Source of the DNA: Chrysaora quinquecirrha
Lineage: Eukaryota; Cnidaria; Scyphozoa; Semaeostomeae; Pelagiidae
Length of the DNA: 64,000 nucleotides
Direction: 5' to 3'
Assembly: GCA_014526335.1 (NCBI GenBank)
Contig: JACTAT010000040.1
Coordinates: 5,292,725-5,356,724, forward strand
Positions 1 through 11,008 of the stretch are shown piece after piece (within the stretch, counting starts at the first letter, position 1; the number at the start of each line of letters is the position of its first letter). The position numbers were made by a program, and so were the translations under genes. The notes under the pieces are model-generated. The model ran no database searches and had not been told where the DNA came from. It saw only the letters and a list, made by a program, of their open reading frames with translations.

Positions 1-601
1 CACTCATCTCAACGTCTGAATCTTCTGTCTCTGCATTTCTAAAACAATCGCACTGAGCCATTCCATCCCATTCTCGGCCACAATAATTACAAATAGTCAA
101 AGTTGGTATTCCATCGCAGTACAATCCGGGAGTATAACAATATAAAGAACGTCTATCTAAACAGTCATCTATTAAACCATACAGTTTGAAATGAATTTCT
201 TTTTTATCTCTATCAGCATATAGACAAATTGTAGATTGTTTTCAACTGTTAGGAATGGCGGGTAATAACCATACAACAAGTCCAGCAAATCTTTAAACAG
301 AAAGATGAGTGATGAAGCAGATTCAATATTTGATATATGTCTGCTTATCTCATAGCCAGTAACATTTTTCCAATATCCTTCTGCTTCTCTGTTGAAGATA
401 TCCCACTCACCATTTTCCAGAGGTTTTGCTGTATATGTATGCTCATCACCTCGAACAAATTCAACCAGTGCTTCATAGTATGTGTTTTATGGTGCATTGA
501 AGCAAACGGTAAAACTTCATTCTGTATGTGTTAAAAAGACCTTGTAGATCATCAGTTTCTTCAATTTCACTCAGTGCTATTCTTGAATCAAAGTGATACA
601 T
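1..601 (-). CDS. Gene B, left copy: Cys-rich protein of unknown function (partial, frameshifted)
   Basis: Mirror copy of gene B at 11009-11630; the 3' end lies beyond the window. The start codon complement is at 599-601. Two breaks are visible: one shared with the right copy (reading shifts after about 42 codons, near 475-485) and a private 1-nt loss in an A-run near 237. The tail carries CNYC and CDC cysteine pairs that suggest a small zinc-binding fold. I do not recognise the family. The shared break could be a real frameshift present before duplication, or a very small unrecognised intron. Confidence 0.5.
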
Positions 602-654
602 TATTTTAAGCAGGTACTTACAAATATTATGACTTTACAACTAAACTCTACGTT

Positions 655-662
655 CTTTTATA
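655..662 (-). promoter_or_regulatory. TATA box of gene B, left copy
   Basis: TATAAAAG on the minus strand, about 54 bp upstream of the gene B start codon. An ATF/CRE-like TTACGTCA lies just upstream (about 679-686). Confidence 0.6.
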
Positions 663-710
663 CAGTATTTGAATTCTAATGACGTAATAATCCTGCAATC
701 TGATTGACTA

Positions 711-743
711 GAACTTTCTTGAAGTTTCCAGAATGTTCTAGAA
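711..743 (-). promoter_or_regulatory. Seven-unit heat-shock element upstream of gene B (left copy)
   Basis: Seven alternating GAA/TTC triplets at exact 5-bp spacing: 711, 716, 721, 726, 731, 736 and 741. This is the canonical HSF binding pattern (three units is the minimum for a trimer). It lies about 50 bp upstream of the TATA box at 655-662. The mirror copy is at 10867-10899. Confidence 0.75.
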
Positions 744-788
744 GATGCTAGAACCGAGAAATCTTACAATCTGATTGGTTTATACTCA

Positions 789-808
789 AAACCGGTTTAA
801 ACCGGTTT
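789..808. repeat. 20-bp perfect palindrome of CCGG boxes
   Basis: AAACCGGTTT repeated twice, itself self-complementary, upstream of the heat-shock element of gene B. The mirror copy is at 10803-10822. It could be a protein-binding site; no function is assigned. Confidence 0.6.
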
Positions 809-1059
809 GTTATGGATTTCATCATGATGGCGTAATAATTCGAACGTCACCTTCGAATCCATGGCTTATGATAGCCTTATATTGTTTATACGCAAAAGTA
901 TTATCTAAACATTACAATATATTACCTATGTACTCTATAGATAATAGCAATTTATTTATAGTATCGTTTTCAAAGAATGTTCACACAGAAACAAGATTAT
1001 ATTTCTAACAGACAACTAATAAAGAATAATTTCTAAACATTTTTTAAGTATAGCTATTT

Positions 1060-1563
1060 CTAGTTATTTCCATAGTATGGGAATAATCGAGTACTAGCAT
1101 ATTCAACTTCTTTCACACCAGCATCCTCAGAATTACTAGCTTCCTCTTCTTCATCATTCTTTGCTTGACGTATGATGAGATATTTTCTTTTCTCAATAGC
1201 ATAATCTAAGGCCTCTTGCATATCCATACCATCTTCCTTTTGTGCTTTTCGCATCGTTGCTATGACTGCAGTCACAACAGCATCATTTTCAAAACTTCTA
1301 TTATATAAAAATTTACGCCTGAAAACTTGCAGTATGTTTTCATCTTTATCAACTTCCCTACGCATTGAAGGCCATACATTCCCTAAAGGAAGATCCTCCT
1401 CAGTGTTGACAGTTTCATCATCATCATGGTCACTTTCAGCTTCTATCTCATCATCTGAGTCAGACTCTTCACTACTCTCCTCATGCATCTCTTCTTCATG
1501 TCGCTTAACATTACTTTTAAACTTGGAAGAGAATTCACAATGATCACATTTATACTGATTCAT
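1060..1563 (-). CDS. Gene A: small C2H2 zinc-finger acidic protein (intact copy)
   Basis: A 167-residue open frame. Residues 6-28 form one C2H2 finger (CDHC, then His at 22 and 28 after a basic stretch). Residues 29-60 are almost entirely Glu, Asp and Ser. The C-terminal half is mixed helical sequence with a second acidic run near residue 140. This suggests a nuclear DNA-binding protein with an acidic surface; the family is not recognised. It is transcribed outward from the minisatellite, toward gene B, with a TATA-like box at the position mirroring 5567-5574. The right-arm copy is truncated by the LINE. Gene A and B could be genes of an unclassified mobile element, since they sit inside the palindrome. 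Confidence 0.6.
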   Translation of the reverse strand: MNQYKCDHCEFSSKFKSNVKRHEEEMHEESSEESDSDDEIEAESDHDDDETVNTEEDLPLGNVWPSMRREVDKDENILQVFRRKFLYNRSFENDAVVTAVIATMRKAQKEDGMDMQEALDYAIEKRKYLIIRQAKNDEEEEASNSEDAGVKEVEYASTRLFPYYGNN

Positions 1564-1713
1564 GATTAGCGGTTTACTTATAATTGTCGACTACCTCTTA
1601 AATACCTGAGTCCTAGAGCATAAACTCGCTTGAATTTATAGACTGGTTCCTCCATTCAATATGATGTGGGAAAGGAATTCCACACTTGCGCAGGAAGGAT
1701 GTTTCCAATCAGA

Positions 1714-4700
1714 CCATACCTAATCCATTGTTAATCCTTACTGATCCTCACTAATCATACCTAATCCATAGTTAATCATTACTGATCCTTAACTAATCAT
1801 TATTTCATCCTTGCTGATCCTTAGCTAATCCTTACAGATCCTGGGCTGATCATTACTGATCCTCACTAATCATTACTGATCCTCACTAATCATACCTAAT
1901 CCATAGTTAATCATTACTGATCCTTAACTAATCATTATTTCATCCTTGCTGATCCTTAGCTAATCCTTACAGATCCTGGGCTGATCATTACTGATCCTCA
2001 CTAATCATTACTGATCCTTAACTAATCATTACCTGATCCTAACCTAATCCTTACTGATCCTCACTAATCATTACCTGATCCTCACTAATCCTCACTGATC
2101 CTTACTGATCCTTACAGATCCTTAACTAATCATTACTGATCCTCGCTGATCCTTAACTAATCCTTACTGATCCTCACTAATCATTACCTGATCCTCACTG
2201 ATCCTTACTGATCCTTACTGATCCTTAACAAATCATTACTGATCCTTAGCTGATCCTTACTGATCCTTACTGATCCTTACCTGATCCTTAACTAATCAAT
2301 ACTGATCCTCGCTGATCCTTAGCTAATCATTACTGATCCTTAGCTGATCCTTACTGATCCTTACTGATCCTTACCGATCCTTAACTAATCATTACTGATC
2401 CTCGCTGATCCTTAGCTAATCCTTACTGATCCTAACCTAATCCTTACCTGATCCTCACTAATAATTACTAATCCTTAACTAATCATTACCTGATCATTAC
2501 TGATCATTACCTGATCCTTAGCTAATCATTACTGATCCTGAGCTAATCCTTAACTAATCATTACTGATCTTCGCTGATCCTTAGCTAATCCTCACTGATT
2601 CTCACTAATCATTACTGATCCTCACTAATCATTACCAATCCCTAGCTAATCATTACTGATCCCTAGCTAATCATTACTGATCCTTAGCTAATCCTTACTG
2701 ATCCTCACTTATCATTACAGATCCTTAACTAATCCTTGGCTGATCCTTGCTGATCCTTAACTAATCATTACTGATCCTTAGCTAATCTTTACTGATCATT
2801 GCTGATCCTTGCTGATCCTGAGCTGATCCTTAATGATCCTGAGCTAATCCATACTGATCATTACTGATCCTTGCTGATCCTTAGCTAATCTTTACTGATC
2901 ATTACTGATCATTACCTGATCCTTAGCTAATCATTACTGATCCTGAGCTAATCCTTACTGATCATTACTGATCCTTGCTGATCCTACGCTAATCCTTACT
3001 GATCCTTACTGATCCTCACTAATCCTCACTGATCCTTACTGATCCTTACAGATCCTTAACTAATCATTACTGATCCTCGCTGATCCTTAACTAATCCTTA
3101 CTGATCCTCACTAATCATTACCTGATCCTCACTGATCCTTACTGATCCTTACTGATCCTTAACAAATCATTACTGATCCTTAGCTGATCATTACTGATCC
3201 TTACTGATCCTTACCTGATCCTTAACTAATCATTACTGATCCTCGCTGATCCTTAGCTAATCATTACTGATCCTTAGCTGATCCTTACTGATCCTTACTG
3301 ATCCTTACCGATCCTTAACTAATCATTACTGATCCTCGCTGATCCTTAGCTAATCCTTACTGATCCTAACCTAATCCTTACCTGATCCTCACTAATAATT
3401 ACTAATCCTTAACTAATCATTACCTGATCATTACTGATCATTACCTGATCCTTAGCTAATCATTACTGATCCTGAGCTAATCCTTAACTAATCATTACTG
3501 ATCTTCGCTGATCCTTAGCTAATCCTCACTGATCCTCACTAATCATTACTGATCCTCACTAATCATTACCGATCCTTAGCTAATCATTACTGATCCTAGC
3601 TAATCATTACTGATCCTTAGCTAATCCTTACTGATCCTCACTTATCATTACAGATCCTTAACTAATCCTTGGCTGATCCTTGCTGATCCTTAACTAATCA
3701 TTACTGATCCTTAGCTAATCTTTACTGATCATTGCTGATCCTTGCTGATCCTGAGCTGATCCTTATCCTGAGCTAATCCATACTGATCATTACTGATCCT
3801 TACTGATCCTTAGCTAATCCTTACTGATCATTACTGATCATTACTGATCCTTAGCTAATCATTACTGATCCTGAGCTAATCCTTACTGATCATTACTGAT
3901 CCTTACTGATCCTTAGCTAATCCTTACTGATCCTTAAGGATCAGTAATCCTTAGTGAGGATCAGTAATGATTAGTAAGGATCAGTAATGATTAGTGAGGA
4001 TCAGTAAGGATCAGTAAGGATCAGTAAGGATCAGTAAGGATCAGTAAGGATCAGTAAGGATCAGTAAGGATCAGTAAGGATCAGCAAGGATCAGCAAGGA
4101 TCAGTAATGATCAGTAAGGATTAGCTCAGGATCAGTAATGATTAGCTAAGGATCAGGTAATGATCAGGTAATGATCAGTAATGATCAGTAAAGATTAGCT
4201 AAGGATCAGCAAGGATCAGTAATGATCAGTATGGATTAGCTAAGGATCAGCAAGGATCAGTAATGATCAGTAAGGATTAGCTCAGGATCAGTAATGATTA
4301 GCTAAGGATCAGGTAATGATCAGTAATGATCAGTAAAGATTAGCTAAGGATCAGCAAGGATCAGTAATGATCAGTATGGATTAGCTCAGGATCATTAAGG
4401 ATCAGCTCAGGATCAGCAAGGATCAGCAATGATCAGTAAAGATTAGCTAAGGATCAGTAATGATTAGTTAAGGATCAGCAAGGATCAGCCAAGGATTAGT
4501 TAAGGATCTGTAATGATAAGTGAGGATTAGTAAGGATTAGCTAAGGATCAGTAATGATTAGCTAGGGATCAGTAATGATTAGCTAGGGATCGGTAATGAT
4601 TAGTGAGGATCAGTAATGATTAGTGAGGATCAGTGAGGATTAGCTAAGGATCAGCGAAGATCAGTAATGATTAGTTAAGGATTAGCTCAGGATCAGTAAT

Positions 4701-5493
4701 GATTAGCTAAGGATCAGGTAATGATCAGTAATGATCAGGTAATGATTAGTTAAGGATTAGTAATTATTAGTGAGGATCAGGTAAGGATTAGGTTAGGATC
4801 AGTAAGGATTAGCTAAGGATCAGCGAGGATCAGTAATGATTAGTTAAGGATCGGTAAGGATCAGTAAGGATCAGTAATGATTAGCTAAGGATCAGCGAGG
4901 ATCAGTAATGATTAGTTAAGGATCAGGTAAGGATCAGTAAGGATCAGTAAGGATCAGCTAAGGATCAGTAATGATTTGTTAAGGATCAGTAAGGATCAGT
5001 AAGGATCAGTGAGGATCAGGTAATGATTAGTGAGGATCAGTAAGGATTAGTTAAGGATCAGCGAGGATCAGTAATGATTAGTTAAGGATCTGTAAGGATC
5101 AGTAAGGATCAGTGAGGATTAGTGAGGATCAGGTAATGATTAGTGAGGATCAGTAAGGATTAGGTTAGGATCAGGTAATGATTAGTTAAGGATCAGTAAT
5201 GATTAGTGAGGATCAGTAATGATCAGCCCAGGATCTGTAAGGATTAGCTAAGGATCAGCAAGGATGAAATAATGATTAGTTAAGGATCAGTAATGATTAA
5301 CTATGGATTAGGTATGATTAGTGAGGATCAGTAATGATTAGTGAGGATCAGTAATGATCAGCCCAGGATCTGTAAGGATTAGCTAAGGATCAGCAAGGAT
5401 GAAATAATGATTAGTTAAGGATCAGTAATGATTAACTATGGATTAGGTATGATTAGTGAGGATCAGTAAGGATTAACAATGGATTAGGTATGG
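1714..5493. repeat. Head-to-head 10-bp GATC minisatellite
   Basis: About 380 degenerate decamers of the type GGATCAGTAA / TGATTAGTTA / GGATTAGCTA, some 11 bp long. Units read as CTGATCC before 3935 and as GGATCAG after it, so the array is inverted at its middle. The left half holds a segmental duplication (2111 and 3045 blocks, offset about 934 bp). Both outer ends end in the same sequence, next to the gene A promoters. No coding frame or RNA gene is visible inside. Confidence 0.9.
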
Positions 5494-5566
5494 TCTGATT
5501 GGAAACATCCTTCCTGCGCAAGTGTGGAATTCCTTTCCCACATCATATTGAATGGAGGAACCAGTC

Positions 5567-5574
5567 TATAAATT
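5567..5574 (+). promoter_or_regulatory. TATA box of gene A, right copy
   Basis: TATAAATT about 70 bp upstream of the gene A start codon at 5644, between the minisatellite and the gene. The same sequence occurs in the left arm in inverse orientation. Confidence 0.5.
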
Positions 5575-5643
5575 CAAGCGAGTTTATGCTCTAGGACTCA
5601 GGTATTTAAGAGGTAGTCGACAATTATAAGTAAACCGCTAATC

Positions 5644-5848
5644 ATGAATCAGTATAAATGTGATCATTGTGAATTCTCTTCCAAGTTTAAAAGTAATGTT
5701 AAGCGACATGAAGAAGAGATGCATGAGGAGAGTAGTGAAGAGTCTGACTCAGATGATGAGATAGAAGCTGAAAGTGACCATGATGATGATGAAACTGTCA
5801 ACACTGAGGAGGATCTTCCTTTAGGGAATGTATGGCCTTCAATGCGTA
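5644..5848 (+). pseudogene. Gene A, right copy, truncated by LINE insertion
   Basis: Identical to the first 68 codons of the left-arm zinc-finger gene (finger plus acidic stretch), then the match stops at 5848 where LINE sequence begins. The frame runs three residues into the insertion and ends at 5859. The C-terminal hundred residues are lost. Confidence 0.8.
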
Positions 5849-5865
5849 CCAATACATAATGTGTC

Positions 5866-7260
5866 ATGGCGTGCGGTGGTGTGGGCGTTACAGAAACTTT
5901 GGACTTCAACGACTCCCACTCAAGTAGGAATATATATACCGACACGAACAACAAGTCATTGACTTCGAAGGACGTGGAAACATTAATTCTTGCTGAAATA
6001 GATAGCATTATAGGCGGAAAAAAACGACCAGATTTTGAAACAGTGGTCAAGAACTTAGAGAAGAAGCATGGCCTAGCTAGGTCAGTTGCCTCGTCGGAAC
6101 TAAATTTTCTTCTATCAACTGGAACTTTGGAAAACAAGCTGTTTAAGGGGAAGCATTCACTGCGTCTGGCAAAGAATTGTGATTTAGATGGAACGAAAAG
6201 CGTACAGAGTAGGAAAATATCAGAAGATGAGGATAGACTCGCTGAATGCAGAGAAGAATTACAGAAAATGGCGGAAACTCAGAAAAGGAGCGATAACCTC
6301 TTGGAAGTTTCTGGTCAAAATCAGAACGAAGACAAATTTTCAAATGTAGAAATGGATGAAGAAGAAGACGCTGATGATGCAAAGCAGAATAAAAAGGTAA
6401 ATAATTTAGCTCAGTTCCCCCAGGACTCAAACACAAACGAGAAATCAGCAGATCATCGTTTGACCATGCTTGAGCGAAAATTCGAACAGCTAAGTATGCT
6501 TCTTGTGTCAGAACAACCGACGAAATCTTCTATTGATAAAACTGCGAAGAGAATTCATGAACTAGAAAATGAAAATAGAATACTTCTGGATGAAAATATG
6601 GCTTTAAAAATTGAAAATGCCGACTTAAAAGGTTTTATCCGTGGAAAGGTGGACAGCATAGAAAACGACGTTAAATTTTTATGCAAAGAAAATTCAAAAA
6701 AAAATCATGAAAAACAGAAAATTAAAAATCTTTCAGTTGATCGAAATACAGTGGACATGGAGGATGATATCTTGTGTCAGGATTTCTCGGGCGATGATCT
6801 GCAAAACAATCATGCAATGTTTCAAGGCCTGACATATGATAAGCAAAGAAGTGTCAGTTCAGCCCCTTGGGAACTCCCGAAAAATCCATCACGCTTATCT
6901 CAACCTATTAAGTCAAGTGTTGAAACGAGAAATAGATTTGATGCTTTGAGAGACGATCCCCTGGACGAATTTCGCTCAAATCCAACATGGGACTCTGTGT
7001 TGATCCCCAGCAGAGATCGAAGACAAGAAAGACAAAAAGGAGCAATTCCCAAAAAAATGGTAAGAGCAGAAATGAATGATACAATCTATAGTGACAAAAG
7101 ACTTGAAAGGGTAGTACAAGGAGATGAACAAGCAAGAGTGGTCCCTGGCCATCTTGCATACAATGAAGTTGTCCAAAACCAGCCTACCAAAAACACGCAT
7201 TCCAAGACAGAAATGAAACTCAAGGCAGGAAAAAAGAATTCAACAGAAAGCCAACACTGA
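5866..7260 (+). pseudogene. LINE ORF1, coiled-coil part
   Basis: A 464-residue open frame. Residues about 35-105 look like a small winged-helix-type domain. Residues about 205-265 form a heptad-rich coiled coil (leucines, many Glu/Asn), typical of the trimerising part of ORF1 proteins. The rest is charged and disordered. The natural protein almost certainly continued into the esterase region: a frameshift at about 7230-7250 ends it early. ORF1 proteins bind element RNA and chaperone it during target-primed reverse transcription. Recognition rests on architecture and position before the esterase and ORF2 parts. Confidence 0.65.
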
Positions 7261-7261
7261 C

Positions 7262-8495
7262 TATCCTTGGAGATTCTATGGTGAAAAGAATTCGAAGCCA
7301 AGACTTAAACCGAGAATGCCCACAGTTCAAAACATATGTAAAAACTTTTTCCGGGGCAAAGGTCGAAGACATGTTCTCATATGTAGAACCCACGATGAAG
7401 ATGAATCCTGACAGAATAATTTTAATGTGTGGCACCAATAATTTAAGAGATGATCAGCCAGAAATAGTCGTAAACAAGCTAATTAGCCTAGCAATAAAAG
7501 TATCCGAAAAAGCAAGTGGAGTGGCAGTATCAGGAATTGTATATCGAGGAGACTCACAAGCTCTGGAAACGAAAAGAAGATTGGTCAACAGGTTAGTCGA
7601 AAACAGTCTGAAAACTTATGGAATTGAATTTATTGATCATGATAACTTAACGGGAAAACACTTAGATAAATGGAGTCTAAGGAACAAGATAGTCGATCTT
7701 AGGATCTTTATCCAGAAATTGCAACCTGATTTTTTCGTGGTACAAGAGACTAAGCTTGATAGTTCATTTAAAACAAATAATTTTCTCTTAAACGATTATC
7801 AAAAACCTCAGCGTTTAGATAGAAATGCCCATGGAGGGGGACTGATGGCCTATGCAAGAAAAGGCTTAGTCTGTAATAGGAAGGCATGCTTTGAATCCCC
7901 TGAACTTGAAATGATTTGCTCAGAACTAGTAATAAACAAAAAGAAATGGATTATTTTCTCCCTGTACCGTCCTCCAGTCTCCACAAATTTAGTCCCTATT
8001 TTTGACAAGCTCCTCGAGCAATTGAATATCGTTCTCGACAATTATGATAATCTTATTATTTTGGGAGATTTAAATATAGATACCATGAATATAAATGACC
8101 CTGGTTACAATAAATTACTTCTACTTATGGATATATTTAATTTGACAAACTTAGTTAAGGTAAAAACGTGCTTTGCAACTCCTCTCGGAACATCTATTGA
8201 TGTTATACTGACGAATCGGCCCTCATGTTTCCAAAAGACAACAGCCTTTGAAACCGGCATAAGCGACCATCATAGTCTTGTTTTTACTCAAATGAAGGCT
8301 AAAGCACCTCGTCTGAAGAGAAAGTGCATCAAATATCGTTCATATAAAACTTTCGATGAACTAAAATTCCGCGAAGATATAAAGAGTGCTGTTTTGTGTA
8401 TCAATTTTGAGGACCCCAATTCGGCTTATGAGAAACTAACTGATACTATAAGAAATATTGTAAATACACATGCTCCCTCAAGACTAGATTTCTAA
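7262..8495 (+). pseudogene. LINE ORF1 esterase fused by deletion to ORF2 endonuclease
   Basis: The first about 135 residues are an SGNH/GDSL esterase of the CR1 ORF1 type: GDS block at the start, GTNNLRD in the middle, DH near the end. The frame then jumps, at about 7670, into an APE-type endonuclease without its usual N-terminus: QETKLD, GDLNID, and SDHHSL near the end. In intact CR1 elements the esterase ends ORF1 and the endonuclease begins ORF2, so this single frame is the product of an internal deletion. The esterase is thought to act on membranes or RNP; the endonuclease nicks the target DNA. Confidence 0.75.
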
Positions 8496-10552
8496 GGGAA
8501 ATACTGCTCCTTCATGAACAAAGAGCTCAAGCATGCAATCTATCATAGATCCAAACTTAAAAACAATTTAAATAAAAATCCTACTACTGAAAACAGATTG
8601 AGGTACAATAAACAACGTAATAAATGTGTAAGCCTTCGACGAAAAGCAATTAAAACTCATTTCAAAAATGCCACAAAATCTGGTAACTTAAATAATCAAG
8701 ATTTTGGAACCTTGTGAAACCATTTCTTTCTAACAAGGGCGCCTTAGGAAATGACGACATTATACTAGTTAAAGAGAACAAGATTATCACTGACAGTAAA
8801 GAGCTAGCGAATATTTTCAACTCTTACTATATAAACATTGTAGAAAATTCAAGTGGAGAAAAGCCAACAAGTCTTGCAGAAAACTTGCCCAATGCTACCG
8901 ACAGAAATATAGTTCGTCTCATTAAGGAACAATACAAAGCTCATAATAGTATTAAGAATATAACAACGAATAAAGCTAGCTCAGATGCAACATTTTCTTT
9001 TCAAGAAGTAGACGAAAATACAATTAGAAATCTGCTTAATGGGCTTGATAGCAAAAAAATCAACTGGAGTAGATACCATTCCTGCAAAACTTGTACGTAT
9101 TTCCGCAAATGAACTTGCCCCTGCTTTAACTATAGTAGTAAATAATTGCATTAAAAGCTCTATATTCCCAGATAATGCTAAACAAGCAGTAGTTACTCCA
9201 TTAGATAAGGGAGAACCCACAAGAACTGTTGAAAGAAACTTTCGCCCGATAAGTATTCTTAACATTTTTTCAAAAATTTTGGAAAAGGTTATGAAAAATC
9301 AACTAACATCTTATCTAGATCAATGTCTGTCCAGTTTCATTTCGGCCTATAGAAAAAAGATATAGCACCCAACACGTTCTGATACGACTTCTGGAAGATT
9401 GGCGCCTGAATCTTGACCACGGCAAAATCGTTGGTGCCGTGCTTACTGATCTTTCCAAAGCATTCGATTGCGTACCTCATGATCTTATCATTGCCAAACT
9501 TGCCGCATATGGTTTTGATGAGAACTCACTTGTCTTTATTTACTCTTATCTTAAGAATAGAAAACAGGCAGTTAGGATAAATAACGAATACAGCAGTTTT
9601 GAAACTCTTCTCTCTGGTGTTCCGCAGGGATCAGTACTAGGACCAGTGCTTTTAATGTTTTCATTAATGATCTGTTCTATTCTATCAAACGTGGGAATCT
9701 CCATAACTATGCAGACGATAACACTATTACCTATGCCTCAAGCAGCCTAGATCATCTCATAAACACTCTAGAACAGGAATCAAACATTTCTCTCAACTGG
9801 CTACATGAAAATCATATGATTGCCAACCCAGACAAGTTCCAATCTATTGTTGTTAGAAGAGATAGAGAAAATACTGAAGGTATTGAACTATCCATAGGTG
9901 GTACATTAATCTCGACAGAAAATCATGTTAAATTACTAGGAGTAAAAATAGATAACAGGCTAGATTTCGATTTGCACATATCTGATTTGTGTAGAAAGGC
10001 TGGAGCTCAACTAAACGCACTGAAACGATTACGATTCTATATTGGATTCAAAGAAAAAAAGTCCTCATAGAGAGTTTTGTTTACTCAAACTTTCATTACT
10101 GTCCGCTTGTTTGGTTTTTTAGCTCCGCAAAGTCGCTGCAGAAAATTGAAAAAATACAGGAAAGAGCTCTTCGTTTCCTCTTCAATGACAACAAATCGAG
10201 TTATGAAATTTTGTTAAGTAAGTCTTACAAATCACATATGCATGTCCAACGCCTCAGAGTCCTATGTATAGAAATCTTCAAAACTTTGAACAAGTTAAAT
10301 CCTTCCTATATTGAAGATAGCTTTCAAAACACGATTCCCACAGGATCTTCAAGACACCCTTTTGACAAATATCATCATAGAGCAAATCAAACGACTTTTG
10401 GTAGAAACAGTTTAAGTTCGCTTGGACCGACTGTGTGGAAAAAACTGCCCTCCCATATTAAATCTGAACAACATCTCAAAGCATTCAAATGTCTTATCGA
10501 TGCCTGGGATGGGGGGCAATGCTCATGTTATTTATGTAAATTGTATTGGTGA
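8496..10552 (+). pseudogene. LINE ORF2 reverse transcriptase remnants
   Basis: Linker and reverse transcriptase split over at least six frames (8514-8717, 8714-9112, 9039-9365, 9439-9750, 9816-10070, 10211-10552). Recognisable pieces are the basic linker, LSKAFDCVPHDL (palm motif A, about 9448), GVPQGSVLGP (about 9616), and the YADD active-site region near 9710 in a shifted frame. The C-terminal piece ends with the usual Trp-rich, Cys-containing tail. No active enzyme can be made. Confidence 0.85.
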
Positions 10553-10802
10553 ATTTATTATTTTTTATTTATAATGCATTAAAATTGAAAAAATTAAAAA
10601 TTAGTATTGAAAAATAATTATGTATTTATTTATTTTTTGAAAAAATAAACTGAAATAGAAATTTTTTTACTGTATTGTGGAGAAATTTCAAGCTAGATTA
10701 GCATTCTGTTCTTAGAAAGTTATTGTAAAGTGTCTTGAAGTAAAATAAAGGAAAATGAAGTGACGTTCGAATTATTACGCCATCATGATGAAATCCATAA
10801 CA

Positions 10803-10822
10803 AACCGGTTTAAACCGGTTTT
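10803..10822. repeat. 20-bp CCGG palindrome (right copy)
   Basis: Mirror of 789-808. A CCAAT box (ACCAAT) follows at about 10831. Confidence 0.55.
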
Positions 10823-10866
10823 GAGTATAAACCAATCAGATTGTAAGATTTCTCGGTTCTAGCATC

Positions 10867-10899
10867 TTCTAGAACATTCTGGAAACTTCAAGAAAGTTC
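10867..10899 (+). promoter_or_regulatory. Seven-unit heat-shock element upstream of gene B (right copy)
   Basis: TTC and GAA alternate at 10867, 10872, 10877, 10882, 10887, 10892 and 10897, a perfect 5-bp phase over 33 bp. A CCAAT-like box lies on each side, an ATF/CRE-like TTACGTCA at about 10923, and a TATA box at 10948. The LINE ends 108 bp upstream, so this promoter survived the insertion. Confidence 0.78.
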
Positions 10900-10947
10900 T
10901 AGTCAATCAGATTGCAGGATTATTACGTCATTAGAATTCAAATACTG

Positions 10948-10955
10948 TATAAAAG
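10948..10955 (+). promoter_or_regulatory. TATA box of gene B, right copy
   Basis: TATAAAAG 53 bp before the gene B start codon, 49 bp after the heat-shock element. Confidence 0.65.
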
Positions 10956-11008
10956 AACGTAGAGTTTAGTTGTAAAGTCATAATATTTGTAAGTACCTGC
11001 TTAAAATA

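Larger units (their letters stand above)
1..3935. repeat. Left arm of a giant palindrome
   Basis: Reverse complement of the right arm: base 1 pairs with base 11610 and the symmetry centre is a 24-bp perfect palindrome at 3924-3947. Reading both arms, 1-850 matches 10760-11610 with one 1-nt indel (an A-run near 237, one base shorter here) and no substitution that I found; 1359-1713 also matches 5493-5848. From the centre outward it holds a GATC-type minisatellite, gene A and gene B, both on the minus strand. The arm is cut by the window edge. An assembly fold-back is an alternative to a real inverted duplication. Confidence 0.9.
5849..10759 (+). mobile_element. Decayed CR1/jockey-like LINE inserted in the palindrome
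   Basis: Non-LTR retrotransposon with ORF1 (coiled coil plus esterase) and ORF2 (APE endonuclease plus reverse transcriptase), all on the plus strand. Boundaries are set exactly by loss of palindrome symmetry. No target-site duplication is seen; instead 508 bp of target are missing. The reading frames are broken at six or more places. The last 200 bp are A/T-rich without a clean poly-A tail, as is usual for CR1-type elements. Confidence 0.85.

Noticed and set aside
1714..5493. CRISPR-like array
   Set aside because: Units are contiguous decamers without spacers, in animal DNA.
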